DNA of 64,000 bases from Tenggerimyces sp963762635 (GTDB lineage: Bacteria > Actinomycetota > Actinomycetes > Propionibacteriales > Actinopolymorphaceae). The notes under the pieces are model-generated. The model made no database searches, was not told the origin of the DNA, and was given only the letters and a program-made list of their open reading frames with translations. Where the stretch lies: NCBI GenBank assembly GCA_963762635.1, contig CAVXLQ010000002.1, positions 1 through 64,000 of the forward strand, in the 5' to 3' direction. Made by a program: the position numbers and the translations under genes. Below are positions 8,305 through 16,651 of this stretch, one piece after another; positions within the stretch are counted from its first letter, which is position 1; each line of letters begins with the position of its first letter.

Positions 8305-8876
8305 GACTCCTCCCCTGCTGTCGTAGTGGTTTCGTGCAGAACGCCGCGCAAGCGGCCGATGGCGCGCGAGCTCTGGCTCTTCACCGTTCCGATCGAGCAC
8401 CCGAGGATGCTCGCCGTCTCCGCTTCGGTCAGGTCCTCGTAGTACCGGAGCACGATGACCGCCCGCTGCCGCGCGGGCAGGGTCTGCACCAGCGCCCACA
8501 GCTCGCGCCGGTCGTCCAACTCGTCGGTCCGGGAGGAGACGACCCGTTCGGGGACGTCCTCGCCGGACGGCTTCTCGTTCCGCCAGCGCTTGGTTCGCCA
8601 CCAGGACGTGGCCGTGTTGACGAGCGCCTTGCGTACGTACCCCTCGGCCGCCGACGGCTCGCGGATCCGGCCCCACGACACGTACGTCTTCGCGAGCACC
8701 GTCTGCAGCAGGTCCTCGGCAAGGCCGCGGTCGCCGGTCAGCAGGTACGCGGTCCGGAGCAACGCCGCCGAGCGCGCGCGGACGAACTCGGTGAACGCCG
8801 AATCCCCCGTACGCACCGGCCCCTCATTCGCGCGGGCGGTCGCGCCGCCGCCGTCCGCAGCTATGGGCCCTCTCAC
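8301..8876 (-). CDS. SigE-family ECF RNA polymerase sigma factor
   Basis: Starting at GTG 8876 it has about 191 residues. Region 2 is FTEFVRARSAALLRTAYLLT with GDRGLAEDLLQTVLAKTYVS; region 4 is LPARQRAVIVLRYYEDLTEA with the helix-turn-helix ASILGCSIGTVKSQSSRAIG. This is the pattern of the actinobacterial SigE-like family (short ECF sigma factors that recognise -10/-35 promoters of a small regulon, usually including their own). It is first in a two-gene unit with the membrane propeller protein at 7000-8304. It is distinct from the sigE orthologue at 37.4 kb. The exact start is uncertain because the first about 20 residues look non-conserved. Confidence 0.85.
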   Translation of the reverse strand: MRGPIAADGGGATARANEGPVRTGDSAFTEFVRARSAALLRTAYLLTGDRGLAEDLLQTVLAKTYVSWGRIREPSAAEGYVRKALVNTATSWWRTKRWRNEKPSGEDVPERVVSSRTDELDDRRELWALVQTLPARQRAVIVLRYYEDLTEAETASILGCSIGTVKSQSSRAIGRLRGVLHETTTTAGEES

Positions 8877-8912
8877 ATGTACTGGAGACGAGCGTGACCA
8901 GGGAGATGGTTG

Positions 8913-9481
8913 TCAGGAATTCCAGCGTTCTATCGCCGGAGTGTCGCGCTCCCAGCCCAGCACGCTGAGCGTGGCGACGTTCAGCACCAGGTGGGCACCC
9001 GCCTCGGGCGGCAGGCCACCCAGCGCGCGGCCAGCACGCGCAACACGTGCCCATGCGCGAACAGCAGTGCGGTCTTCGCCTCGGCCCGTACCCGGGCGAT
9101 CAGCCGATCGACGCGCGCGGCCACGTCGGCGGCCGCCTCGCCGCCAGGCGACGGCGCGCTGAACACCGTCCAGCCCGGTACGGTCTCGCGGATCTCCGCG
9201 GTGGTCTTGCCCTCGTACTCGCCGTACCGCCACTCGTGCGCGTCGGGATCGACCACCGCCCGGTCGCCGAAGCCGGCGAGCCGGGCGGTCTCCCGAGCGC
9301 GTTGCAGTGGGCTGGTCAGCACCAGGTCGAACGTGGTGCCGGCCAGCCGTTCCGCGAGCGCCTTGGCGGCCTGCTCTCCCGCCGGCGTCAGCGGGAGATC
9401 GGTCGTGCTCGTGTGGCGGTGCGTACGGCTCCACTCGGTCTCGCCATGACGGGCGATCCAGAGCTCGGCGCCTTCGCTCAC
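8913..9481 (-). pseudogene. Histidine phosphatase (phosphoglycerate-mutase-like) with one frameshift near the 3' end
   Basis: GTG 9481 overlaps the stop of the stress-protein gene (GTGA). The protein begins MSEGAELWIARHGETEWSRT, with the RHGE phosphohistidine motif, followed by LVLTSPLQRARETA, HEWRYGEYEGKTTAEIRETV and ALLFAHGHVLRVLAARWV (second catalytic His). At about 9019 the frame is lost. The expected continuation, LPPEAGAHLVLNVATLSVLG to PAIERWNS, is present in another frame and stops at 8913. One base is missing at the GGGTGGCC run. All catalytic residues precede the lesion. If the indel is real the enzyme would lose about 35 C-terminal residues. Substrate not predictable. Confidence 0.75.
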
Positions 9482-9951
9482 AGCGTCCCGGTCTTCAGCG
9501 CGAGCTGCGCAAGGTGGTTGCGTGCCTCCTCGGCATGGTGCGGGTTGCAGAGAACGTCGTACTTCGCGGCGACAACCTGCGTACGCGAGGTGAAGTCGCG
9601 ATTGCCGCCGGTCGCGCGGTAGCCGACCCAGCCAAAGATCAGTCCGAACAGCGCTCCGATGACGACGCCCAGGATGATCAGGAGGAAGTTCGAGGGCGGC
9701 AGCAGCGACATCAGCACACCGACGAACAGACCGAACCAAGCTCCGCTTCCGGCGCCCGCGATGATCGCACTGCCCTGGGTGATCCGCCCGGTGACGCGCT
9801 CGACCAGCCGGAGGTCACTCCCGACGATCGTCACCTGCTCGACGGGGAACTTCTGGTCGGACAGATAGTCCACCGCGCGCTGCGCTTCGACGTAGTTCGG
9901 GTACGAACCGACAGGCAGACCGGTGGGCGGTTCGGGAAGTGGCAGGGACAT
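9478..9951 (-). CDS. General-stress-protein-like membrane protein (YflT / 17M family)
   Basis: The 157-residue protein starts with MSLPLPEPPTGLPVGSYPNY. Its N-terminal region (YVEAQRAVDYLSDQKFPVEQ, then VTIVGSDLRLVERVTGRIT) matches the general stress protein 17M/YflT domain. It is followed by a glycine-rich hydrophobic hairpin (SGAWFGLFVGVLMSLL, LIILGVVIGALFGLIFGWVG, about residues 68-110) that would form two membrane segments, and an alpha/beta tail (YDVLCNPHHAEEARNHLAQL). Proteins of this family are induced by heat, salt and ethanol in Gram-positives; the molecular role is unknown. Its stop is coupled to the histidine phosphatase downstream. Confidence 0.75.
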   Translation of the reverse strand: MSLPLPEPPTGLPVGSYPNYVEAQRAVDYLSDQKFPVEQVTIVGSDLRLVERVTGRITQGSAIIAGAGSGAWFGLFVGVLMSLLPPSNFLLIILGVVIGALFGLIFGWVGYRATGGNRDFTSRTQVVAAKYDVLCNPHHAEEARNHLAQLALKTGTL

Positions 9952-10066
9952 AGGGTTCGCCCTTTCCTCCGGCCGCCTGGGCCGGACGCCGGGTGATGAA
10001 GATGTTCACGAAGGATGCCCCAAGTCGACCGCTCCACGCTGGTAGGCTTGCCGGCGGTCGTGTGTT

Positions 10067-10119
10067 TGAGGGGGCCGTCTTCGCCTGTCCGCAGGTGGGT
10101 TTCCCTTCCTGCGGCCTCA
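10067..10119. other. Stable hairpin in the stress-protein / corA intergenic region
   Basis: The sequence folds as three stacked stems: TGAGG (10067-10071) with CCTCA (10115-10119), CCGCAGG (10089-10095) with CCTGCGG (10108-10114), and GGG/CCC around a TTT loop (10097-10105). It lies about 115 bp upstream of the stress-protein start and about 220 bp upstream of corA, in a 387-bp gap without a credible gene. It could be a structured RNA leader on either strand or a DNA site. It does not match riboswitch consensus sequences I can recall. Confidence 0.5.
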
Positions 10120-10242
10120 TGTACGTGACGCCCGGCAAGGGCCCGGTGGCGAGGAGGTGGACCTGGTGAATCCTGCCGATCAACAGAGTACCTGCGTCCT
10201 CCGTCGCCATTCCCGTCTCAAACGCTGATCGTCGGCCTTCCC

Positions 10243-10304
10243 GGCCCGCGGTGAGCCGCGGGGCCTCGGAGGACCTCCGCCGTTCGCGACAACCGTCGCG
10301 AACG
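10243..10304. promoter_or_regulatory. Cluster of three palindromes directly upstream of corA
   Basis: Three inverted repeats follow each other: GGCCCGCGG with CCGCGGGGCC (10243-10265), CGGAGG-A-CCTCCG (10267-10279) and CGTTCGCGAC-AACC-GTCGCGAACG (10281-10304, perfect 10-bp arms). The last ends 34 bp before the corA start. Either they are stems of a leader transcript or the last is a repressor operator. The remainder of the 9952-10338 gap shows nothing else recognisable. Confidence 0.5.
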
Positions 10305-10338
10305 TAGCCTGAGAGTGTTCGACGAGGAGGTGGTCACC

Positions 10339-11487
10339 ATGGCCGCAACCAGCACCAGCACAAACAACCTGCGCAACCGCAATGCGGTTCTTACCGGACG
10401 CCGGGCACGCGCGATGATGCGCGTGCTACGAGGACGTCCCCCGCAGGGCATCGCTCCCGCGACCGTGGAAACCGACCCCATCCTCGAGCCCGCGTCGGCC
10501 ATCGTCGACTGGGCGTTCTACAAGAACGGCGAGCGTCAGTACGAGGTGACCTCGTACACCGACGCCGTACGTCGCGCCCGCAAGGGCGGAGGCTTCGTCT
10601 GGATCGGCCTGTTCGAGCCGACCGCCGACCAGCTCGCGGGCATCGCGGACGAGTTCGACCTGCACCCGTTGGCGGTTGAGGACGCGGTGGACGCGCATCA
10701 GCGGCCGAAGCTGGAGCGGTACGACGACACGTTGTTCGCGGTGTTCAAGACCGTGCGGTACTGCCCGCACGAGCTCGGCACGACGACGTCGGAGATCGTG
10801 CAGACCGGCGAGGTGATGGCGTTCGTCGGTCCCTCGTTCGTCGTCACCGTTCGGCACGGCGACCATGGCGCTTTGGGCAAGGTACGTACGCAGCTGGAGA
10901 GCAACGCCGAGCACTTGGCGCTCGGACCGTCCGCCGTTCTGCACGCAGTGGCCGACGGTGTGGTCGACGACTATCTGGCCGCGGTGGACCGCTTGCAAGA
11001 CGACATCGACGAGCTCGAGATCGCGGTTTTCGGCAGTCGTGGCGCGCGAGACGTCGAGCGCGTCTATCACTTGAAGCGTGAAGTGCTCGAGCTGAAGCGC
11101 GCGGTGGCGCCGCTGGCCGGACCGCTGCACGAGCTGGCGCAGCGGCCGATGCGGCTGGTCGTACCGGACATCCGCGAGTACTTCCGGGATGTCGAGGACC
11201 ACTTGGCGCGCGTACGTGAGCAGGTGGTCTCGTTCGACGAGCTGCTGACGTCGATCCTGCAGGCGAGCCTGGCGCGGTTGACGGTCGCCGAGAACGAGGA
11301 CATCCGCAAGATCTCCGCCTGGGTCGCGATCATCGCGGCACCGACGATGATCGCGGGCATCTACGGGATGAACTTCGACTACATGCCCGAGACGTCGTGG
11401 CGATACGGCTACTTCCTCGTGTGGGCGGTCATTCTCGTCGTGTGCTTCGGATTGCACCGCTACTTCAAGCGCAACGGCTGGCTTTAG
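10339..11487 (+). CDS. corA: CorA-type magnesium/cobalt transporter
   Basis: ATG 10339 is chosen because GAGGAGG ends 8 bases before it (10324-10330); an in-frame GTG at 10315 has no such site. The 382-residue protein has a long soluble N-terminal domain (VWIGLFEPTADQLAGIADEF, LHPLAVEDAVDAHQRPKLER) and a helical stalk. The two C-terminal membrane helices follow, with the family signature YGMNFDYMPE at the pore mouth between ISAWVAIIAAPTMIAGI and YFLVWAVILVVCFGL. CorA forms homopentameric Mg2+ (and Co2+, Ni2+) channels in the inner membrane. The tail HRYFKRNGWL with basic residues after TM2 is usual. Palindromes upstream may regulate it. Confidence 0.95.
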   Translation: MAATSTSTNNLRNRNAVLTGRRARAMMRVLRGRPPQGIAPATVETDPILEPASAIVDWAFYKNGERQYEVTSYTDAVRRARKGGGFVWIGLFEPTADQLAGIADEFDLHPLAVEDAVDAHQRPKLERYDDTLFAVFKTVRYCPHELGTTTSEIVQTGEVMAFVGPSFVVTVRHGDHGALGKVRTQLESNAEHLALGPSAVLHAVADGVVDDYLAAVDRLQDDIDELEIAVFGSRGARDVERVYHLKREVLELKRAVAPLAGPLHELAQRPMRLVVPDIREYFRDVEDHLARVREQVVSFDELLTSILQASLARLTVAENEDIRKISAWVAIIAAPTMIAGIYGMNFDYMPETSWRYGYFLVWAVILVVCFGLHRYFKRNGWL

Positions 11488-11530
11488 GCTCTGCGCGCCC
11501 CTGGTGTTTCCAGGCTTTCGCCTTGCCTGG

Positions 11531-12004
11531 TTAGGTGTTCAGCGCCGCGGCGTACTCGGCGAGGATCGATCCCCATCCACCCTCGGCGTTGACGCCGTCG
11601 CGCATGCTCTCCCAGCCCTCGCCGTGCTTGTCGAAGTCGGAGTGCACGAGCGTGACCGTCGTACGTTCGTCGTTCTCTGCCTCGAAGCTCACATCGATCC
11701 GGCTCGCGCGCTGGGGGTCGACGCCCTCGAACTTCGGCCTGATGTCCCACGACAGCGCGACATGGCGCGGCGGGTCCCAGTCGAGCACGTGCCCCCAGTC
11801 GCACTCCTTGCCGTCGGTGGTGCGCTCGTACCACCGGCCGCCCTTCTCCGGCTCGATGACCGCGGTCACCAGATCGCCGTCGCCGAGGTGGTGACCGCGC
11901 GGCCACCAGCTGTCGAACCGTTCAGTGAATACCGTGAAGGCCCGCTCGATCGGAGCGTCAACCGTGACTTGCACCCGAACGGTGTTGTCTGTCTGCTGCG
12001 TCAT
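11531..12004 (-). CDS. SRPBCC / AHSA1 (activator of Hsp90 ATPase homologue) domain protein
   Basis: The 157-residue protein begins MTQQTDNTVRVQVTVDAPIE and shows the START-like fold pattern: VDAPIERAFTVFTERFDSWW, GGRWYERTTDGKECDWGHVL, ALSWDIRPKFEG, and a C-terminal helix HGEGWESMRDGVNAEGGW. Its ATG at 12004 overlaps the stop of the ArsR gene (ATGA), so both come from one transcript. ArsR-AHSA1 pairs are common in actinobacteria and proteobacteria. The AHSA1 member probably binds a small hydrophobic ligand, but the ligand is not known. Confidence 0.85.
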   Translation of the reverse strand: MTQQTDNTVRVQVTVDAPIERAFTVFTERFDSWWPRGHHLGDGDLVTAVIEPEKGGRWYERTTDGKECDWGHVLDWDPPRHVALSWDIRPKFEGVDPQRASRIDVSFEAENDERTTVTLVHSDFDKHGEGWESMRDGVNAEGGWGSILAEYAAALNT

Positions 12005-12309
12005 GATTCCTCCTCGACGGCCTGCTGAAAGGCGGCCATCGCATCCGTCCAGAACTGCTGGAAATACCCGCGCAGGCCGTCGACCCCCTTCGGATCAATC
12101 CGGTACACCCGCCTCGTGCCCACCGCGTGGTCCACCACGAGCCCAGCCTGCTTGAGCACCTTGAGGTGCTGCGAAACCGCCGGCCGGCTGACCGGGAGCT
12201 CCGAGGCCAGGACGCCGACCGAGCAGGGACCCTTCCCCAACCGCTCGAAAATCGCCCGCCGAGTCGGATCCCCCAGGGCATCGAGAGCTTGGCTTTGGTA
12301 AGTCCCCAC
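12001..12309 (-). CDS. ArsR-family winged-helix repressor
   Basis: GTG 12309 starts a 102-residue protein: MGTYQSQALDALGDPTRRAI, then the winged helix-turn-helix (CSVGVLASELPVSRPAVSQH, then LKVLKQAGLVVDHAVGTRRV). There are no clustered Cys residues for metal sensing, so it is a non-metal ArsR of the type paired with AHSA1 proteins. The C-terminal helix GLRGYFQQFWTDAMAAFQQA matches this subgroup. It is first gene of the pair with 11531-12004. A short palindrome just upstream could be its autoregulatory operator. Confidence 0.9.
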   Translation of the reverse strand: MGTYQSQALDALGDPTRRAIFERLGKGPCSVGVLASELPVSRPAVSQHLKVLKQAGLVVDHAVGTRRVYRIDPKGVDGLRGYFQQFWTDAMAAFQQAVEEES

Positions 12310-12314
12310 GAACG

Positions 12315-12330
12315 GTAAGTCTGCACTTAC
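12315..12330. promoter_or_regulatory. Candidate ArsR operator
   Basis: GTAAGT-CTGC-ACTTAC is a perfect inverted repeat 6 bp upstream of the ArsR start codon. The half-site TAAGT also occurs at the start of the gene (about 12298). Position and symmetry fit autorepression; binding is inferred. Confidence 0.45.
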
Positions 12331-12362
12331 GCGTCCATGCTGTCAATCCCCGCCGCTCCGGG

Positions 12363-12437
12363 GTGATCATGATCGTGACCATGAAACCAAAACGGCCGTA
12401 TACGCCGGTACGCCTTCACGATCATCGTCATGATCAC
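12363..12437. repeat. GATC-rich palindromic element, copy 1
   Basis: The 75-bp sequence begins GTGATCATGATC, ends GTCATGATCAC and has the inner pair ATGAA ... TTCA around a centre containing GTATACGCCGG. Three similar elements lie at 52139, 52848 and 63646, all outside genes. This copy lies between the 5' ends of the ArsR gene and the M14 peptidase stop. Confidence 0.8.
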
Positions 12438-12484
12438 GGCGAGGGCGCGTGGACCGAGTGAGCTCCGCGGTAGGGAAGCGGGTG

Positions 12485-13849
12485 CTACTTGCGGCGGGTG
12501 GTGGCGTGGGAGGCGACGGCGAGGATGGCGGCGTACTGGGTGCCGACCAGCTTCTTGATCGGGATCGTCTCCGCCGACGAGGCTTCTTCCGCTTCGTCGC
12601 ACCAGGCCTGGAACGTCTCCGACAACGCCGCGCGCCTGAACCGGATCGCCGGGGTGCCGTTGCCGATCGCCACCTCGCCGTCCAACGCGCGCAGCAGCAT
12701 GCCGCCGTATCGCAGGCGGAACATGTGCACCAGGTCCTCGCACGAGTGCTGCTCGGCCACCGTCGCCGGACGCGAGGACTCGGCCACAGCGGCGCGGCGT
12801 TCGTTCATCTCCGGCAGGGAAGCGCACATGGGCGCGAAGTAGCGAGTCGCCCGCAAGAACGGCGAATCCGTCACCAGGTCAGCGGAAACGTGCTCCAGCG
12901 TGTCCGTCAAGAGCCACGCCAACTCCCGCAGACCAGAAGCCTGCGATCGCAACAGATCCCCATAGCCGATCTTCGCCGGACGCTGATCGCCGGCGTTCTT
13001 GTCCGCCAGGTAAGGCAGTTCCGACACCAACGTCAAAGTCCCGTACCGCGATGCATAGGCCGCCGACGAGTCCCCCGCGACCTCGTGGAGGGGATCGACC
13101 CCGGCCGCTTCGGCGTAGTCGTACGCCTCCTCGGTCGAGGCCGACTGGAAGATCGCCGTGTCCAGCCGCCGGATGAACGGCGCCTCAGGCTCGCCGGTGT
13201 CCAACGGCAGCGAAAGGTGTGCCGGAATCCCTTGCAGCACAGGGTAAAGCGACGGCTCCGGCCGGGAGAGGTAGTAGTAGACCCCGCCCACCTCGCCGTT
13301 GTGCAGCGAGCACATGAACGTCGGGCGCGTGTCGTCGATCAGCCGCATCAAGGCCAACGTCTCGGGCAGCACCTGGTCGAAGTACGCGCGCTTGTACGCG
13401 AACGGGAACGTCCACTCGACCTGCTCCGAAGCGGCCGGGCGGTAGAAGTTCCGCGCGTACAACGTCCGCGTGAACGGGCCCTCGAACCACCCCTCGTTCA
13501 GCCGCGTCCCGTCCGGGTCGATGCACGGGACGATGTGCCAGGTGTAGCCCAGCCGCTCCCGCAACGCGGGGTCCGAGCAGATCCGCCGCGCCAGGTGGAC
13601 GGCAGTCAGCCCGCCGATCGGCTCGTTCGGGTGCGGCATGCCGAACACGACCGCGTGATGCGAGCCGCTCCCCACGGTCAGGCAGACCAACGGCTCGCCC
13701 AGCCGGGAGGTGCCGATCCGTCGCAGCCGAGCTACGTCGGAGTACTCAGCCGCCAGGCGCTGGGTCGTGGCCACCAGCTCGTCGACGCCGGCAAATCCAT
13801 CCATTGCCGGAACGCTCTCGAGTTCGTCAACGAGCATCGGGTCGAGCAT
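12485..13849 (-). CDS. M14-family zinc carboxypeptidase
   Basis: ATG 13849 follows GGGAGG at a 9-12 base distance on the minus strand; it gives a 454-residue protein. Motifs of M14 peptidases are present: GMPHPNEPIGG (HxxE, zinc ligands), the DPDGTRLNEGW substrate-binding region, CSLHNGEVGG (third zinc ligand His), and LVSELPYLAD, whose Glu is the candidate general base. There is no signal peptide, so the enzyme is probably cytoplasmic; M14 members of this kind act on peptides or amidated small molecules. It is divergent from the amidohydrolase at 14091, with a 241-bp gap that shows no obvious operator. Specific substrate unknown. Confidence 0.85.
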   Translation of the reverse strand: MLDPMLVDELESVPAMDGFAGVDELVATTQRLAAEYSDVARLRRIGTSRLGEPLVCLTVGSGSHHAVVFGMPHPNEPIGGLTAVHLARRICSDPALRERLGYTWHIVPCIDPDGTRLNEGWFEGPFTRTLYARNFYRPAASEQVEWTFPFAYKRAYFDQVLPETLALMRLIDDTRPTFMCSLHNGEVGGVYYYLSRPEPSLYPVLQGIPAHLSLPLDTGEPEAPFIRRLDTAIFQSASTEEAYDYAEAAGVDPLHEVAGDSSAAYASRYGTLTLVSELPYLADKNAGDQRPAKIGYGDLLRSQASGLRELAWLLTDTLEHVSADLVTDSPFLRATRYFAPMCASLPEMNERRAAVAESSRPATVAEQHSCEDLVHMFRLRYGGMLLRALDGEVAIGNGTPAIRFRRAALSETFQAWCDEAEEASSAETIPIKKLVGTQYAAILAVASHATTRRK

Positions 13850-14090
13850 TGGTGGTGTCCTCCCTGATAACGCGGCCCCGCGGCCAACCCCGGCGTGTCG
13901 TCCCACACGCGCCCCCTGGCATCTTGCCTGCCGTTCCTGCGGATGGACATGGGCCGCGTCACCAAGCGGACGGCGATCCTCATTTCACGCACGGTGAAAA
14001 GAACCGGTCCGTCCCGGTAACCACCTGAACGCTCCACGTGGTCGCCCCTCCGTGTCTTCCACCGAAACAGCTCGATCGGGAGAATGCAGC

Positions 14091-15554
14091 GTGCTCGTCC
14101 TTCGTCAAGCGCGGCTCGGCAGCCGCGGCCAGACCGTCGATCTCACCATCAACCATGGACTGGTCGCCGCGATCTCCCCCGCCAGATCAGCCGACATACC
14201 GCGCGACGGTACGACCGTAGACCTGGAAGGGCGGACCGTACTACCCGCAATGTGGGATGCGCACGCCCATCTCGTGCAGTGGGCAACCAGCCGGCGGCGG
14301 ATCGACCTCGCGGGCGCGCGTTCGGCTGCGGATGCGGTCGCGCTCGTACTCGCCGCCGTCGATGGACCGGCCGGCGGCGAGATGATTAGTGGATTCGGCT
14401 TTCGGGACGGCATTTGGCCCGATCAGCCGCACAAGGATCTGCTCCAGGCCGCGCTCCCCGACCGACCGATCGCCCTGCTCGGCAACGACCTGCACACGGT
14501 CTGGCTGAGCCCCGCCGCGCTCCAGGCCGTCGGCGCGAACGAGCATCCGACCGGCGTCCTACGCGAGCAGGACTGCCTGCGCGCCGTCGCCGCCCTCCCG
14601 CAGGCACCGGTCGAGACGCTCGATCAGTGGGTCGCCGAAGCCACCACCGCGGCGGCCGCGCGCGGCGTCGCCGGCGTGATCGACTTCGAGTTCGCCGACA
14701 ACCTCACCGACTGGCCGCGCCGCCTCGCCGCGCACCGGATCGACGTACGGATCCAGGCGACCGTCTACCCGGCCTGGTTCGAGCCGGCCATCGCCGCAGG
14801 TCACCGCACCGGCGACCGCCTGCACGACCTGCTCGAGGTCGGCCCGCTGAAGCTGTTCGTCGACGGGTCGCTCAACACGCGAACGGCCTACTGCGACCGC
14901 CCGTACCCCGGCCTGACCGGCGACGCCGCGAACGGCCTCCTCGAGCTCCCGCCCGACGAGCTGCTCGAGAGCATGCGGCGCGCCACCGAGAACGGACTCC
15001 AGCCAGCGGTCCACGCCATCGGCGACCGAGCCAACCGCATCGCGCTCGACGCGTTCGAGCAGCTCGGCTGCACGGGGAGGATCGAGCACGCCCAGCTGGT
15101 CGATGTGTCCGACGTGCACCGGTTCGCCCGACCCGGCCTCGCCGTTGGCGTCCAACCCGCGCACGCGCCCGACGATCGCGACGTCGCCGACAAGTACTGG
15201 GCGGGCCGTACGGAGCGCGCGTTCCCGTACGCCGACCTGCTTCAGGCCGGCGCGAAACTGGAGCTCGGGTCGGACGCACCGGTCGCACCGCTCGACCCGT
15301 GGGACGGCATCGCGTCCGCGGTCGCACGTACCGACGACGACCGGCCGCCGTGGCATCCAGAACAGGCACTGCCACTGGCGGAGGCGCTCGCCGCCGCGAG
15401 CCGCGGCCGCCGCGAGCTCGAGGTCGGACAACCGGCCGATGTCATGATTCTGGACGACGATCCGGCCGATCTCGCCCCGGTTGAACTGCGTTCAATTCCT
15501 GTCTTCGGCACCCTCGTCGGCGGCCGTTGGACGCACGGAGATCCCGCCCAGTAG
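14091..15554 (+). CDS. Metal-dependent amidohydrolase (YtcJ-like)
   Basis: GTG 14091 is preferred because CGGGAGA lies 7 bases upstream; GTG 14052 would add 13 residues without a site. The 487-residue protein has the amidohydrolase layout: an N-terminal beta-sandwich strand (LTINHGLVAAISPARS), the metal-binding HxH in MWDAHAHLVQW, and an FKLFVDGSL-like block (LKLFVDGSLNTRTAYC). AVHAIGDRANRIALDAFEQL (His), IEHAQLVDVSD (His), LGSDAPVAPLDPW (Asp) and a C-terminal VGQPADVMILDDDP strand complete it. YtcJ-like enzymes hydrolyse amide or ester bonds of unknown physiological substrates. The TrmB-like regulator downstream and divergent M14 peptidase may belong to the same peptide/amide utilisation set. 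Confidence 0.9.
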   Translation: MLVLRQARLGSRGQTVDLTINHGLVAAISPARSADIPRDGTTVDLEGRTVLPAMWDAHAHLVQWATSRRRIDLAGARSAADAVALVLAAVDGPAGGEMISGFGFRDGIWPDQPHKDLLQAALPDRPIALLGNDLHTVWLSPAALQAVGANEHPTGVLREQDCLRAVAALPQAPVETLDQWVAEATTAAAARGVAGVIDFEFADNLTDWPRRLAAHRIDVRIQATVYPAWFEPAIAAGHRTGDRLHDLLEVGPLKLFVDGSLNTRTAYCDRPYPGLTGDAANGLLELPPDELLESMRRATENGLQPAVHAIGDRANRIALDAFEQLGCTGRIEHAQLVDVSDVHRFARPGLAVGVQPAHAPDDRDVADKYWAGRTERAFPYADLLQAGAKLELGSDAPVAPLDPWDGIASAVARTDDDRPPWHPEQALPLAEALAAASRGRRELEVGQPADVMILDDDPADLAPVELRSIPVFGTLVGGRWTHGDPAQ

Positions 15555-15668
15555 CCGATTGAGGGCGGTTTGCCCGGGAACCGCCGTCGTCAATCCCAGA
15601 TTGACGCAGCACCAATTCCACACTTCCGCATTTACTGACTGTCTTCCCTGCTTACGCTGGCGAGCGAA

Positions 15669-16643
15669 ATGTTGATGTGGGGGGACATTCCTTTGCTCGA
15701 AAGTGTTGGCCTGACACCCGATGAAGAGCTGATCTACACCACCTTGGTGGATCGACCGCGTGCCAGCGCAGATGATTTGCTCGACCTCGGGCTGCCGAAA
15801 GCTCGGGTACGAAAGACCCTTGCCACTTTGGAAAGCAAGGGCCTGGTTTCGCTCCTGCCCGGATTGCCGAGGCGTTTCGCCGCGGCCTCGCCGGACGTAG
15901 CGCTCGAAGTGCTGATTCGCTCGCACGAGGAGGAACTTCAGCGCGCCCGCGTCATCGCCGGCCGACTGGGCGAACGGCATCGCGGCGCTCGTCCTGCCAC
16001 CGGGCCGGAGGAAGTCGTCGAGATCGTCACGACCGCCGACGCGACTTCGCAACGCTGGCTGGAGCTGCAGCGCAGCGCGCGGCGACAGGTCCGCGCGTTC
16101 GATCGCCCGCCGTACTTGGGGTCCGGGCCCAACAGCGTCGAGCGCGAGCTGCTCGCGCAGGGCATCGAGTACCGGGTGATCTACGACCGCTCCGGGCTCG
16201 AGCTGCCCGGACATCTCGATGCCGCGCTGGAGATGGTCGAGGCCGGCGAGCAGGCCCGAGTGACCACGGATGTGCCGGTGAAGATGTTCGTGGCGGACGA
16301 GCATGTCGGCCTGATCTCGTTGCAGGGTTCGGAACGTGCCGACAGCGCGATCGTCGTTCACGCGTCGTCCGTACTGGACACGATGGTCGCGTTGTTCGAG
16401 GAGGTGTGGCGTCGTTCGCTCCCGCTCCGCGCGGAACCTTCGGCGGATCCGCACCAGCGTGGCCAGGTGCAGGTCAAGCTGCTCGCGCTGTTGGCGGCCG
16501 GCCTCACCGACGAGGCGATCGGCCGGCAGCTCGGCGTGCATACGCGAACGGTGCGCCGCCACGTACGTCAGCTCATGGACGAGCTCGACGCCGGCACCCG
16601 CTTCCAGGCCGGCATGCAGGCGGTACGTCGCGGCATGCTCTAG
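15669..16643 (+). CDS. TrmB-like regulator with an additional C-terminal LuxR-type helix-turn-helix
   Basis: The protein starts at ATG 15669 (or 15675). Its N-terminus (LLESVGLTPDEELIYTTLVD, LPKARVRKTLATLESKGLVS) is the TrmB winged-helix domain. A ligand-type middle region follows (LELQRSARRQVRAFDRPPYL, QGIEYRVIYDRSGLELPG, VPVKMFVADEHVGLISLQ). It ends in a second helix-turn-helix resembling LuxR/GerE (LLALLAAGLTDEAIGRQLGV, HTRTVRRHVRQLMDELDAG). This two-HTH architecture is common in Streptomyces-type actinomycetes. It may control the upstream amidohydrolase or downstream S9 peptidase. It is followed by a tandem repeat. Confidence 0.85.
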   Translation: MLMWGDIPLLESVGLTPDEELIYTTLVDRPRASADDLLDLGLPKARVRKTLATLESKGLVSLLPGLPRRFAAASPDVALEVLIRSHEEELQRARVIAGRLGERHRGARPATGPEEVVEIVTTADATSQRWLELQRSARRQVRAFDRPPYLGSGPNSVERELLAQGIEYRVIYDRSGLELPGHLDAALEMVEAGEQARVTTDVPVKMFVADEHVGLISLQGSERADSAIVVHASSVLDTMVALFEEVWRRSLPLRAEPSADPHQRGQVQVKLLALLAAGLTDEAIGRQLGVHTRTVRRHVRQLMDELDAGTRFQAGMQAVRRGML

Positions 16644-16651
16644 ACCGCCAA

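Noticed and set aside
10067..10304. Known Mg2+ riboswitch (M-box) upstream of corA
   Set aside because: None of the conserved M-box core sequences I can recall is present on either strand.
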